From assembly GCA_003247575.1 (NCBI GenBank), contig QJZC01000007.1, positions 1 through 50,664 on the forward strand: DNA of 50,664 bases. The letters run 5' to 3'. The notes below the pieces were generated by a model. The model saw nothing but the letters and a program-made list of their open reading frames with translations. It was not told the DNA's origin and did not search any database. Made by a program: the position numbers and the translations under genes. This document shows, piece after piece, positions 24,056 through 38,955 of the stretch. The first letter of the stretch is position 1, and each line of letters begins with the position of its first letter. The stretch is from Pseudomonadota bacterium. Its GTDB lineage: Bacteria; Myxococcota_A; UBA9160; SZUA-336.

Positions 24056-25609
24056 CTATCCGAGAGTATCGACGAGCTTCTGGATCTCGAGCAGAGCGTC
24101 GCGCGCACTCACCGTGGACTGCATCTCGGACTCGAGCTCGGTGATCCGGATACGCAGGCGCTCGTTCTCGCTGTTTCGCGCATCGAGTCGCGCCTGCACC
24201 GCGCACAGCTCTTCTTCGGCTGCATCGAGTGCCGACCGCACCTCGGCCACTTCACGGGTCGCCCCTTGAAGCGCCTCCTCGTGCTCCAGTAGCTGTCGCT
24301 GCATGTCCTCGACGAGCTCCGCCTGCTGGGAATCCAACTCGCGCAGCTCCACGATTCTGGCCAGCGCCTCGTCTCGCTCCTCGGCCAGAGCTTCGGACTC
24401 GGAGAGCAGGCTTTCGGCGACCTCCTGGCGCTCTTCGGCCAACGTCTCCGATGCCTCTCGAATTCGCCGCTCCGCTTCGAGCGCCTTCTCGGCTTCAGCC
24501 AGCTCGCGCCGTGTGAGCTCGAGCGCATCGATCAGGCGCGTTCGCTCCTCCGCCATGTCGCGAACCTCGCCGCGCAGGGCCGACATGGTCTCGCGAATGC
24601 GAACGGCGGTGACTGCGGGCTCGGCCGACGACTGTACCTCGCGCCGCTTCGCGCTGGTTTGTAGTCGCGCGCGCAGCTCGGCAATACGCGCACGCCCCGC
24701 GAGCACGACATCGGCTCCGGGCGCAGCAGCACGCGGACGACCCGCAACAGTCGACGTCGGAGTGGTCGAGGTCGAAGGGTTCGCCGTCGCACTGCTCGCG
24801 GCTGCATCCGCACGCAGCCCGTCGGAGCTCGCTGCGCTGCTGCGTCCTCCAGTAGAGATATTCCCGAGGGCCCGCGCCAGCGGCTCGCGAATCAGCTCGA
24901 GGGGAGACAGCTCGCGCACCGCAGGAGCCGTCAGCACCTCGTATCGCTGAGAAGCGGGCTCGCCCGTACGTCCGTCCACCGGCGCTGGGGGCGAGGGTTC
25001 GAGCCGATCGGCGTGAGCCTCGGAGACCGGGCGGGGCTCCGAGGCCCTGGGAACCGGAACCTCAGGGGGGGTAGATGGCTCAGACGGCCGAACCGCGGAC
25101 CCGGCCGCGCTTCGATCGACCTCGGGTTCGCATGCAGAACCGACGCCAGCAGCTCTGGGCTCTACGCTCGAAGAAACCCGGCCCTCTCGAAGCGGGAGCG
25201 GGGTCACCGCCGGCTCCGGATCCGTGGCCACCGGCTCGACTGCCGCGGTTCCAGCGGCTGCGCGGTCGGGCTCTGTGAACTCGGATGGTGCGGGTTCGAA
25301 TGCTGCCGCCTCCGAGACGAGAGCAGGCGGTGGAACGACGCGCGGGACCTCGCGCACCGCTTCCACCGCACTCATGCGCACCCCATCCTCGGGGGGCTCG
25401 AAGCTCACCGTGCGCTCGGCGATCGGATCGGAGGTCTCGGGCGGAGGAGGATCGGCGGGCACCGGCGCCGACTTGCGCGCCTGTGTTGGGCCGCGGGACT
25501 CGACTACGGGCGCTGCCTCCGGAGCATCTTCATCGATCCCGTCCAGAATTCCACGCAGCCGCGTGCGCGGCTTCCGCTTGGGTACATTGGCATCAAAGGC
25601 ATTCTTCAT
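24056..25609 (-). CDS. pomX: PomX-like coiled-coil protein of a division-site positioning system
   Basis: 517 residues. The first 20 or so residues form a basic peptide (MKNAFDANVPKRKPRTR) with Lys13 and Arg15. As I remember it, Myxococcus PomX starts with a very similar peptide whose Lys13 and Arg15 activate the PomZ ATPase. A long Pro/Ala/Glu-rich low-complexity region (about 25-300) follows, then a continuous coiled coil from about 312 to the end (ELRARLQTSAKRREV ... ARDALLEIQKLVDTLG). This is the PomX architecture: activating peptide, disordered linker, coiled coil for filament/cluster assembly. AGGAG lies 6-7 nt before ATG 25609. It is third in the operon, 9 bp after pomZ. Sequence similarity in the coiled coil alone would mean little; the N-terminal peptide and the neighbours carry the call. 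Confidence 0.8.
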   Translation of the reverse strand: MKNAFDANVPKRKPRTRLRGILDGIDEDAPEAAPVVESRGPTQARKSAPVPADPPPPETSDPIAERTVSFEPPEDGVRMSAVEAVREVPRVVPPPALVSEAAAFEPAPSEFTEPDRAAAGTAAVEPVATDPEPAVTPLPLREGRVSSSVEPRAAGVGSACEPEVDRSAAGSAVRPSEPSTPPEVPVPRASEPRPVSEAHADRLEPSPPAPVDGRTGEPASQRYEVLTAPAVRELSPLELIREPLARALGNISTGGRSSAASSDGLRADAAASSATANPSTSTTPTSTVAGRPRAAAPGADVVLAGRARIAELRARLQTSAKRREVQSSAEPAVTAVRIRETMSALRGEVRDMAEERTRLIDALELTRRELAEAEKALEAERRIREASETLAEERQEVAESLLSESEALAEERDEALARIVELRELDSQQAELVEDMQRQLLEHEEALQGATREVAEVRSALDAAEEELCAVQARLDARNSENERLRIRITELESEMQSTVSARDALLEIQKLVDTLG

Positions 25610-25618
25610 TGCAGGCTC

Positions 25619-26590
25619 CTAGGCTGCGCCGACATCGCCGGTCGCGGGCATGGGCACGAGCGCCGTCCCGTCGATCAGTCTTTGCACATCCTTGGCCCCC
25701 TTACTGGTCGGGTCGTAGGCAAAGATGGGCACGCCCTCGCTGGACGCCTGGGCGAACTTCGTACACTGACGAACCACACCGGGCAGCAGCTGCTCTCGGT
25801 AGTGCTCCTCGAGCGCGGACCGCGCGGCGCGCGCGATCCGGGTCGTGGGGTTGAACTGGTTGAGTACGATGAAGATGCGATCCAGGCGATGCTCCAGATC
25901 TTGCTCCACGTCATCGAGGATCTCGAACAGCAGCTTGAGACCATGGAAGGACAGGAAGTCCGGCAGGACGGGCACGAACAGGTCGTGGGCCGCCACGATC
26001 GCACTCAGGTTGAGGAGCCCGAACGCCGGGGGCGCGTCCATGATGATGAACTCGTACTCGTGCTCGATCTCTTCGAGCGCCTTGCGCAGTCGATACTCGC
26101 GCGCGGAAAGCGGCATGAGCGCGATGTCGATCGTCGCCATACGCAGGTTCGACGGCACCAGATCCAGCTCGGCGAGCGGGGTCGGAACGCGCACCTGCTT
26201 GATCGGCACCTTCTTGATCAGCACGTCGTAGAGCGTGCCCTCCAGGTCCTCGCCATCGAAGCCGACACACTTCGATGCATGGCCCTGGGAATCCAAATCG
26301 ATCAGCAGGACCCGATGCCCCATCTCGGCCAAACGATGAGCGTAGGCCACCGAAAGACAGGTCTTGCCGGTTCCGCCCTTGAAGTTGAGGAACAGCTGGC
26401 GTCGCAGCCGAACGCGCTCCGGTTGAATCCCGAGCACCGAACGATAGTGCGACAGCTCTTGGGGGCTGTAGCTGTCGCGCGACCCACCGGCCGCTGCCAG
26501 CGCGCCCTCGGTCTCGAACGTCGCGAGCGCGGCATCGTCGATCCCGAGGATCTCGAGCAGGCGCTTTCTTGGATACCTCACTTCATCCAT
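25619..26590 (-). CDS. pomZ: PomZ-like ParA/MinD-family ATPase
   Basis: 323 residues. An N-terminal MerR-like segment (YPRKRLLEILGIDDAALATF, then YSPQELSHYR) precedes a ParA ATPase domain. The Walker A motif is FKGGTGKT with Lys71 and Lys76; the A' motif LLIDLDSQ has the hydrolysis-critical Asp100; switch II is FIIMDAPPAFG. The 24-residue spacing between Walker Lys76 and Asp100 equals that of Lys66 and Asp90 in Myxococcus PomZ, from memory. ParA proteins bind DNA nonspecifically as ATP dimers, and in the Pom system this carries a PomX/PomY cluster across the nucleoid to midcell. No parB or parS is next to it, which argues against a chromosome-partition ParA. Located between the pomY- and pomX-like genes, as in Myxococcus. 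Confidence 0.85.
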   Translation of the reverse strand: MDEVRYPRKRLLEILGIDDAALATFETEGALAAAGGSRDSYSPQELSHYRSVLGIQPERVRLRRQLFLNFKGGTGKTCLSVAYAHRLAEMGHRVLLIDLDSQGHASKCVGFDGEDLEGTLYDVLIKKVPIKQVRVPTPLAELDLVPSNLRMATIDIALMPLSAREYRLRKALEEIEHEYEFIIMDAPPAFGLLNLSAIVAAHDLFVPVLPDFLSFHGLKLLFEILDDVEQDLEHRLDRIFIVLNQFNPTTRIARAARSALEEHYREQLLPGVVRQCTKFAQASSEGVPIFAYDPTSKGAKDVQRLIDGTALVPMPATGDVGAA

Positions 26591-26616
26591 CTCAAGCCCT
26601 CACTCCCGGCATGACT

Positions 26617-28548
26617 CTACTGATTCCCGCGCGGCAGACCCGCCGCGACCACCGAGCGACGCGGCAAGCCACCCCCGCGCCCCCCGCGTTCGAGCACACG
26701 TCGACTACGCGCCAGGACATCGGCGAGGCGACTCGCTCGGTCCGGTTCGCGCCCCGTCGCCTGCGGCCCCTCGCGCCTCGCGATGCGCTCGCGCAGTGCG
26801 GCCACCTGACGACGACGCTCGGACTCGCTCGCATCGGCGACGCGGCTGACCTCGGCACCGAAGCTGCCGCGCAGTGCCAGGGCGGCAGCACGCCGAACGA
26901 ACGGCTCCCGATCGAGTAGGACTCCGGCCAGCAAGCGTTGGATCGCAGGCGAGTCCACCTGTGAGAGACCTGCGCACGCAGCTCGACGGAGCTGGGGATC
27001 CGGATCCTCGAGCACGCGCGCAAGTAGGTTCGCAGCGTCGTTTCGCGGCAGCGAGCAGAGCACCATGACGGCACGCCGGCGCACGCGCGCATCGGCATCG
27101 GCCAGCGCATCCTCGAGCGGCTCCCTCAACAGGGCCGCATCGCAGCGCACGTGCTGGGCCAACGCATCGAGTGCAGCGGCGCGAACCTTCGGGTCTTCAT
27201 CCCTCTGAGCGGTGCGGATCGTCGGTCCGACCTGCGCCGCGCCAGTACGCGCCATCAGCCCGAGTAGCTCGACGCGCTCATCCGACTCGGTACCGGCATG
27301 AAACGCGAGCGAGAGCCCGGGCGCGGCGAGCTCTCCCGCAAGATGGACCAGCGCGCGTGCTGCTCCACGCCGGAGTGCCGCGTTCGCTCCGAAGAGCTCC
27401 AAGAGCAGTCGCTCGGCATTGCGTACACGCGACTCGGTTCCGAGGCTCGTCCGCAGCTGTTGGCGGACCTCGCTGAAGGTGAGCGGCGCCCCTGCGGCGA
27501 CCTCCGGTTCGGGCTGCTCGATGCGCTCGATCCACTCGTGGAGCGCCGCGGGCGCAAGCTGCGCGGGCGAAGGAGAAGCGGCTTCGTCGAGGTCGGGCTC
27601 GGCAAACCTCCACGCGACCTCTTCCTCCGCACCCAGCTCGGCCGCGTCCCTATCGAGCGCATGCGCGCTGGCATTGGCCAGCTCGAATGACTGGGCGTCT
27701 CCACTGACGCCTTCGGGAACTCCGCGCACCAGATCTGCTCCCGCAGCGCGCCGGTGCACCGGCGTCTCGTCTCCTCGCGGCTGCGAGGCTTCGGGCTCCA
27801 GCACACTCGATCTCGCTGTGGGGGCCCCCTCGGGAACGGGCTCATCACCCGCGGAGAGCGGCAGGTGCCCCGCTGTGGCAGACACGGCAGGCGCCGCAGT
27901 CGCGGGGCTCGATCTGTCGGTGGCTACCGCGGGCGGATCACCGGGAAGCTGGAACGGTTGGGGCTCCGCCAGCTCGACGCCGCGATCGCGCAGGCCTTGG
28001 AGCTCGCGCAGCAGGTGCCCCTCGCGATCGGTCAGCGCAGCATTCTCGGAGGACAGGCGCGAAACCTCGGCGCGTAGCTCGGCGATGAACTGAGCGAGAT
28101 CCGCGCCTTCCTGTCCCTGTCCCATCCGCTGCCAGGTGATCAGCTTGGCGAAGAACCGCTCACGACCGGACTCGAGAATCGTGATGCGTTCGCGCGCGAA
28201 CTCGAGAGCGCGCTGCGTGGAGCTAGCGCGTTCTCGCTCGCGCTCGAGCTCGCGCACGACTCGCGCCGCCTGGAGGTTCGCCCGCTCGGAGTCCCCGAAG
28301 CGCTCTTCGAGGTCCGCTTGTAGATCACGTCGATCGCCAAGCAGCACCGCTTCCCGGCGTACCTCGGCCAGCAGGCGTTCCAACTCACTCACACGGCTCG
28401 TGGCCTCGGCCTCGCGCTGTGCGCTCTCCGCCAGCTGAACGCGTTGGTGCTGAAGTAGGCGTTCCTTGTCTTCGAGCGCGCACGTAAGCTGCTCAACCCG
28501 CCACTCCAAGAAGCAGACGCGCTCTAACGTTGCAACTGGGTCCGACAC
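26617..28548 (-). CDS. pomY: PomY-like coiled-coil/HEAT-repeat protein
   Basis: 643 residues from GTG 28548. Residues 1-190 are a long heptad-rich coiled coil; about 195-335 is a disordered Pro/Ala/Glu segment. About 375-565 contains HEAT-type helical repeats (DPKVRAAALDALAQH, DARVRRRAVMVLCSL, DPQLRRAACAGLS, EPFVRRAAALALRG). The last 80 residues are Arg/Gly-rich and basic. This order is the one described for PomY, in which the coiled coil binds PomX and the HEAT region and tail help recruit FtsZ by condensation. The basic tail is unlike the Pro-rich tail I recall for Myxococcus PomY, so it may differ in detail. Starts the operon, 26 bp upstream of pomZ. HEAT and coiled-coil proteins are common, so the assignment rests on architecture plus neighbours. 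Confidence 0.75.
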   Translation of the reverse strand: MSDPVATLERVCFLEWRVEQLTCALEDKERLLQHQRVQLAESAQREAEATSRVSELERLLAEVRREAVLLGDRRDLQADLEERFGDSERANLQAARVVRELERERERASSTQRALEFARERITILESGRERFFAKLITWQRMGQGQEGADLAQFIAELRAEVSRLSSENAALTDREGHLLRELQGLRDRGVELAEPQPFQLPGDPPAVATDRSSPATAAPAVSATAGHLPLSAGDEPVPEGAPTARSSVLEPEASQPRGDETPVHRRAAGADLVRGVPEGVSGDAQSFELANASAHALDRDAAELGAEEEVAWRFAEPDLDEAASPSPAQLAPAALHEWIERIEQPEPEVAAGAPLTFSEVRQQLRTSLGTESRVRNAERLLLELFGANAALRRGAARALVHLAGELAAPGLSLAFHAGTESDERVELLGLMARTGAAQVGPTIRTAQRDEDPKVRAAALDALAQHVRCDAALLREPLEDALADADARVRRRAVMVLCSLPRNDAANLLARVLEDPDPQLRRAACAGLSQVDSPAIQRLLAGVLLDREPFVRRAAALALRGSFGAEVSRVADASESERRRQVAALRERIARREGPQATGREPDRASRLADVLARSRRVLERGGRGGGLPRRSVVAAGLPRGNQ

Positions 28549-29038
28549 TTCCGAAAATGCCCCCCTACTCTTCGGAACCCCTCACTCCACCCATCGTGCC
28601 ACGTGCGGCCCATCGCCGCCGGGGCCGCCAGGCTCGGTGACTGCGCTTCGATCGCTCCGTGGGTTCGAACGCCCCGTCTCTCTTCCCCGTCTGCACCCTG
28701 CCCCCTGCGGCCAGTTCTCACGAACGAGAAGCAGGATCGTGTGCATGGATACGGTTCGCACGACTACGATCACGATCACGATCACATCCGCAGATCACGT
28801 CGGTCTCCCGCGATTCGCTCACTCCCAGCTCGGGGGGTAGCTCGAAGCTACGAAAAACGACAGACCCAGACGGAATGACGGTGTCGTCAACCGTACACGA
28901 GCGCGCCCCGCTCGTCGATCCCCTGCCCGGAATTTACCCCGCAATGAATTTATCCTCGAAAACCAAGCTGTTCGGAGACTCGCCTGACCCGAAGCTCGAA
29001 TCTCGCAGACTGTGTCGGGCATCACCTGGGCGCGTGCC
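28549..29038. other. Gene-free region between pepQ-like gene and pomY
   Basis: 490 bases that should hold the pom promoter (minus strand). Three tandem ACGATC hexamers lie at 28766-28783. A 15-base hairpin GTAGCT-CGA-AGCTAC at 28837-28851, followed by a GAAAAA run on the plus strand, could act as a terminator or operator. Frames here are short and repetitive, and none is supported. No pronounced -10/-35. Confidence 0.4.
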
Positions 29039-30388
29039 CTATGGAATCAGTGGACGACTCAGATCTACCGCTCCAGCTGGCGTGACCCAGACGTCGTCTT
29101 CGATGCGAATCCCCCCAAATTCCTGCAGCTCCCGCAGCAATCCCCAATCGAAGGCACCACGCGCCACTGCCCTGAGTTCGGCCAGCTTGGTGGGCATGAA
29201 GTAGACGCCCGGCTCGATCGTGATCACGTTGCCGACCTCGAGGGGTCGGGTCGTACGCAGATAGGTCCAGCGCGAGGGGGGCTCGCGCACGTCACCGGAG
29301 GGAGAGAGCATGTGCCCCCCGACGTCGTGCACCTGTAGACCGAGATGATGTCCCAGTCCATGCGGCATGAAATAGTCGATCCAACCTGCCTCGAGCGCCT
29401 GCTCGATCGGCGCGTTCAATACCCCGATCCCACTCAGAAGCGATGCGATCCCCTCGAGTGCACGGGCGTGTAGCTCCACGAAGTCCTGACCGGGAATCGC
29501 GGCCTCGACGAGACTCCGCTGCAGATCCTGCATGCCCCGCAGTAGCTCACAGAACGGTGCAATTGCGTCGACAACGTACGTTCGTGTCACATCGCAGGCG
29601 TAGCCCCACGCCGCCGCACCGGAATCCACGAGCAACGCCGCACCGGGATCGGGGCGTGTGCGACGCCGCGATTGGTAGTGAAGAATGGCTGCATGATCGT
29701 CCCACGCGACGATCCCGGAGTACGGCATCTCGAGGTCGAGCAGCTCCGCGGCATTCAGATAGGCCTGATGGAGTGCGTACTCGGAGGGCTGTGCGGCAAG
29801 TGCTCGCGCGATTGCCGCATGACCGCGGGCGGCAACGCCCAGCGCCGCTCGAATGCAGTGGATCTCGTAGTCCGTCTTGTGCGAGCGGTCGAAGGCGAGC
29901 GCGTCCAGCAGACGCGCGGGCTCGCAACGATCGGGGGGAAGCTCGAGGCGCTCGATCACGTCGGGGGAAGCTCCTACGACTGCGAGCTCGGAGGCGCGAA
30001 CTTCTGCTGCCACGGCAGCCACCGCAGCTTCGCGACTGGCATATTCGGCGATGGCCAAGTGTTCGACGGCCGGATGGAGAGGCAGCCCGCGGGGCTCATT
30101 CCAATAGTCGGTCGGCACCACCCGGAACCAGCACGGCGTGGCGCCCGGGCGCACGAGGAGTAAGTCCCCCGGACCTGCCTCAGGAACCCAGCGCGCAATG
30201 TAGGGACACGGCCGAAATGGCATCTCCTGATCATCACGCGCATAGTTTCGTGCGAGCCCGGCGTCGAAGAGCACCTGGGACGCGGGGCCTTCCGCGCGGC
30301 CCGAGTGGTCGAGAATCCCCTCGAGGCTCGCTGTGAGCGCATCGACATGGTCGGCGAAGCTCTCCGCAAGAGGTCGTGAATCGCGCAT
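29039..30388 (-). CDS. M24B-family Xaa-Pro dipeptidase/aminopeptidase
   Basis: 449 residues from ATG 30388; a GTG at 30406 would add six residues. A two-metal (usually Mn) pita-bread peptidase that cleaves X-Pro bonds. Metal ligands are seen as two Asp in VDSGAAAWGYACDVTRTY, His in PHGLGHHLGLQVHD, Glu in VITIEPGVYF and Glu in GGIRIEDDVWV, the complete set. The N-terminal half (YWNEPRGLPLHPAVEHLAI) matches PepQ-type proteins of about 440 residues. No signal peptide, so cytosolic peptide recycling is likely. It starts 20-38 bp after the giant kinase gene and may be cotranscribed with it. Confidence 0.9.
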   Translation of the reverse strand: MRDSRPLAESFADHVDALTASLEGILDHSGRAEGPASQVLFDAGLARNYARDDQEMPFRPCPYIARWVPEAGPGDLLLVRPGATPCWFRVVPTDYWNEPRGLPLHPAVEHLAIAEYASREAAVAAVAAEVRASELAVVGASPDVIERLELPPDRCEPARLLDALAFDRSHKTDYEIHCIRAALGVAARGHAAIARALAAQPSEYALHQAYLNAAELLDLEMPYSGIVAWDDHAAILHYQSRRRTRPDPGAALLVDSGAAAWGYACDVTRTYVVDAIAPFCELLRGMQDLQRSLVEAAIPGQDFVELHARALEGIASLLSGIGVLNAPIEQALEAGWIDYFMPHGLGHHLGLQVHDVGGHMLSPSGDVREPPSRWTYLRTTRPLEVGNVITIEPGVYFMPTKLAELRAVARGAFDWGLLRELQEFGGIRIEDDVWVTPAGAVDLSRPLIP

Positions 30389-30425
30389 CCCGGCAGGATA
30401 CGTCACTCACGGGACTCCGGGGCTC

Positions 30426-36500
<6,075 letters not shown>

Positions 36501-36864
36501 TGAGGTCGCCTACGGAGTCCCATCGACCCACGAGTTAGGGGGCTTGACGTATCCGCACGGCGGGTTCCCGGACGATGCGCAGCGCGGCCGCAGCTCTCTC
36601 GCAGCGGACGCACAGTCGGCGAGCCCGAAGGAACGCGCACTTCACCCCGCAGGGTCGCGAAGCTCCCAAGATGGGCAGCAAGCTACATACGTAGGGACGT
36701 CTGGTGTGACGACAGGCACGGCAGCAGGTGCGCAGCTCGAGGCGAAAGCGCCCCTCGAAGCAGGACCTGCGCACAAGGGGGCGCCGCTGGGTACGAATGT
36801 TGGATGAATGCTGGCCAGTCGCGAACGGGGGCGCGACCAGGTCCAGCTCAGGAGAACCGGTCAC
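36501..36864. other. Divergent intergenic region
   Basis: 364 bases between the giant kinase (minus) and the zinc-ribbon gene (plus). It should hold both promoters. Frames here include a minus-strand one that is Cys/Arg-rich but lacks a ribosome binding site; not called. CTACATACGTAG near 36681-36692 is a small palindrome. No clear promoter pair. Confidence 0.35.
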
Positions 36865-37365
36865 ATGCCACGACCCAGCCGAGGTGTCGGATACTGTCAG
36901 AATCACGGGTGCGAGGACTACGGGAAGGGCGTCTTCCTGCTCAACCACACGGGCGTCTTCGTCTGCCCCGACTGCCGCGAGCCTGGCCGAGTGGAGCGCG
37001 AAGCCGGCTTCTCGCAGGGAGACACCGACGTCTTCCGCGAGGTTCGCGTCGAGTACAACTACGACCCGGAGTCTGGCGTGTACCGGGACGTGGCGATCGT
37101 CCGTGACGTCAGCCTGTGGGACAGCAGCAACACCTACACTCTACGCAGTCCGCTCGTTCGCACAGAGAAGCGCGCGCTCAAGGTAGCAGAGGCTCTCCTG
37201 GCCAACCTGAACCGCTGTGCAAGCTCGCTCGAACCCGACGAGATCCCCAGCTCTTCCGAGACGGTGCTATCGTTCGACGACAGCCTCTCGGAGTTCACCT
37301 CTAAGCTGCAGAATCTGGCTCACGAATGGGAGGCGAGCGGCCTCCGACTCAGCTCCGCGGGCTAG
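36865..37365 (+). CDS. Hypothetical small protein with an N-terminal zinc ribbon
   Basis: 166 residues. CQNHGCEDYGKGV and FVCPDCREPG give two pairs of cysteines about 20 residues apart, a zinc-ribbon arrangement close to the N-terminus. The rest (EYNYDPESGVYRDVAIVRDVSLWDSS) is a beta-type region and a C-terminal helical part (KRALKVAEALLANLNRCASSLEP) ending with LQNLAHEWEASGLR. No family recognised and no signal peptide. GGAGA lies 9 nt before ATG 36865. It is followed after 85 bp by aat. Confidence 0.6.
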   Translation: MPRPSRGVGYCQNHGCEDYGKGVFLLNHTGVFVCPDCREPGRVEREAGFSQGDTDVFREVRVEYNYDPESGVYRDVAIVRDVSLWDSSNTYTLRSPLVRTEKRALKVAEALLANLNRCASSLEPDEIPSSSETVLSFDDSLSEFTSKLQNLAHEWEASGLRLSSAG

Positions 37366-37450
37366 CGAGCTCTGCAGGCTACGAGAAGCGAAGCGACGCG
37401 GGCACGCCGTGGAGGTCATACTCGATCGCCGAATCCTCGGACAGGAACGG

Positions 37451-38119
37451 ATGGACCCCCAACGGCCGACAGCAGAGCTGCTCATCTGGGCGTACAGCCG
37501 GGGGATCTTCCCGATGGTGCAGCCGCGCACGGGTGAGATCGAGTGGTTCAGTCCCGACCCTCGAGCGGTCTTTCCGCTGGACCGGTTCCATGTCCCGAGA
37601 CGCCTGGCGCGCAAGCTGCGGCAGATCCCCTTCGAGCTACGTGTAGACACGGCATTCGAGCGGGTCATGCGCGCCTGCGGCGAAGCCCGCACGGACCGAC
37701 CGACGACGTGGATCGACGAGCGCCTCATCAAGGCCTACGTAGAGCTGTTCGAGTTCGGAGCCGCACACAGCGTCGAGGCGTGGCTCGACGGCCAGTTGGT
37801 GGGCGGAATCTACGGCGTTCACCTGGGGGCAGCATTCTTCGGCGAGAGCATGTTCCATCGCGCAGAGTCGGGAGGAACCGACGCGTCGAAGGCCTGCCTG
37901 GTCGAGCTGGTCCGGATCCTGCGCACGCACAGCTTCGAGCTCTTCGACACCCAGTTTCGAAATCCTCACCTGGATCAGTTCGGCTGCGCGGAGATTACAC
38001 GGGACAGCTACCACAAACGGCTCCAGGTCGCGCTCGGACACCTGGCGACGTGGCCCGAGAGCCTGGCTCTGGACTGTTCTCAGGTGTACGCGCCCTCGGC
38101 AGGATCGCGTAGCAAATAG
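37451..38119 (+). CDS. aat: Leucyl/phenylalanyl-tRNA-protein transferase
   Basis: 222 residues. It transfers Leu or Phe from aminoacyl-tRNA to N-terminal Lys/Arg of proteins, marking them for ClpS/ClpAP degradation (N-degron pathway). Typical sequence: LLIWAYSRGIFPMVQPRTGEIEWFSPDPRAVFPLD at the N-terminus, then WIDERLIKAYVELFEFGAAHSVEAW, GGIYGVHLGAAFFGESMFH and FELFDTQFRNPHLDQFG. Length is normal. AGGA precedes ATG 37451; the frame extends upstream to a GTG near 37410. Its 3' end overlaps the convergent GNAT gene by 40 bp. Confidence 0.95.
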   Translation: MDPQRPTAELLIWAYSRGIFPMVQPRTGEIEWFSPDPRAVFPLDRFHVPRRLARKLRQIPFELRVDTAFERVMRACGEARTDRPTTWIDERLIKAYVELFEFGAAHSVEAWLDGQLVGGIYGVHLGAAFFGESMFHRAESGGTDASKACLVELVRILRTHSFELFDTQFRNPHLDQFGCAEITRDSYHKRLQVALGHLATWPESLALDCSQVYAPSAGSRSK

Positions 38120-38955
38120 CTGCGATTGTAGAAGCGCAGGCGAAACCCGACTCGCTCGTAAAGGCGACAGGCCACGCGATTCGACTCATCGCAGTAGAGG
38201 CTGACCCGAGGCAGATCGCGATGCAGGCGCGCTACGAGCCCCTGCAGACCTCGCGTCGCGTAGCCCCGCCCTCGCCGCTCTCTCGGGGTGAAGACACCGC
38301 CCAGCTGGACGACCTCCGTCGTACGCGGCCCGACATGTACCTGGAAGACGACCTCTCCACGCTCGACCACCACCCACCAATGACCATTGCGAATCTCGGA
38401 CAGATGGCGCGCGCGGAAGCCAGCCGGATCCTGGGAGAAGCGATCCTCTCCGAGATCCTCGATGTGCTGCTGCGCGGAGTTCTCGACCACCTGGAACAGC
38501 TCGGTCTCGCGCGCTCGCCGGAGACCGCGTAGAACGCCCGTCGGCGGCGAGCCCTCACCGCGTTCCACCACATAGACATGCTCTCGCCGCTCCCACTGTA
38601 GGGAGTAGCGTACGCGCTTGGAGTACTCCTGCCAGAAGGGCAAGGTGACGTCCTCGGCACCGGTGATGTGCCTAGGCTTCACGACCTGCTCCGCAGCACA
38701 GTCTGCGAGCGGCGAATACGCGTCCGGGTGGCACACTTCGAGCGACGCCCCACCCTGCACACCGATCATCAACATGGCCCGCAGCGTACCGGCGACCTCG
38801 CAGCCGAAGAACCCCGGCAGGCGACCCAACACGCCCGCACGCAGAACGTGGAGCAGTAGCACGTTCTGGATCGGCCGACGCTCGAGCATCACCCGAGCCG
38901 CCTCGGTGTCGCCAGCGCCCAGCGGACGCGCCCCTGGGATCGCTTGACTAACCAC
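38080..38955 (-). CDS. GNAT-family N-acetyltransferase
   Basis: 291 residues from GTG 38955. The C-terminal 140 residues have the GNAT core: VVVERGEVVFQVHV, VVQLGGVFTPRERRGRGYATRGLQGLVARLH (acetyl-CoA-binding motif with RRGRGYA) and VSLYCDESNRVACRLYERVGF, the usual end. The N-terminal half (RPIQNVLLLHVLRAGV, GRLPGFFGC) is typical of proteins with a GNAT domain preceded by a degenerate one. Substrate unknown. It overlaps the folC stop by 8 bp, so the two are a cotranscribed pair; its own stop overlaps aat on the other strand. Confidence 0.85.
   Translation of the reverse strand: MVSQAIPGARPLGAGDTEAARVMLERRPIQNVLLLHVLRAGVLGRLPGFFGCEVAGTLRAMLMIGVQGGASLEVCHPDAYSPLADCAAEQVVKPRHITGAEDVTLPFWQEYSKRVRYSLQWERREHVYVVERGEGSPPTGVLRGLRRARETELFQVVENSAQQHIEDLGEDRFSQDPAGFRARHLSEIRNGHWWVVVERGEVVFQVHVGPRTTEVVQLGGVFTPRERRGRGYATRGLQGLVARLHRDLPRVSLYCDESNRVACRLYERVGFRLRFYNRSYLLRDPAEGAYT

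Noticed and set aside
25619..26590. Chromosome- or plasmid-partition ParA
   Set aside because: No ParB or parS nearby; partners are coiled-coil and HEAT proteins with a PomX-type N-terminal peptide.
25013..26614. Plus-strand 533-codon frame opposite pomZ and pomX
   Set aside because: The minus-strand ATPase has all ParA motifs; the plus frame has none.
36535..36948. Minus-strand Cys/Arg-rich frame between the giant kinase and the zinc-ribbon gene
   Set aside because: No ribosome binding site, overlaps the supported plus-strand gene, no recognised motif.
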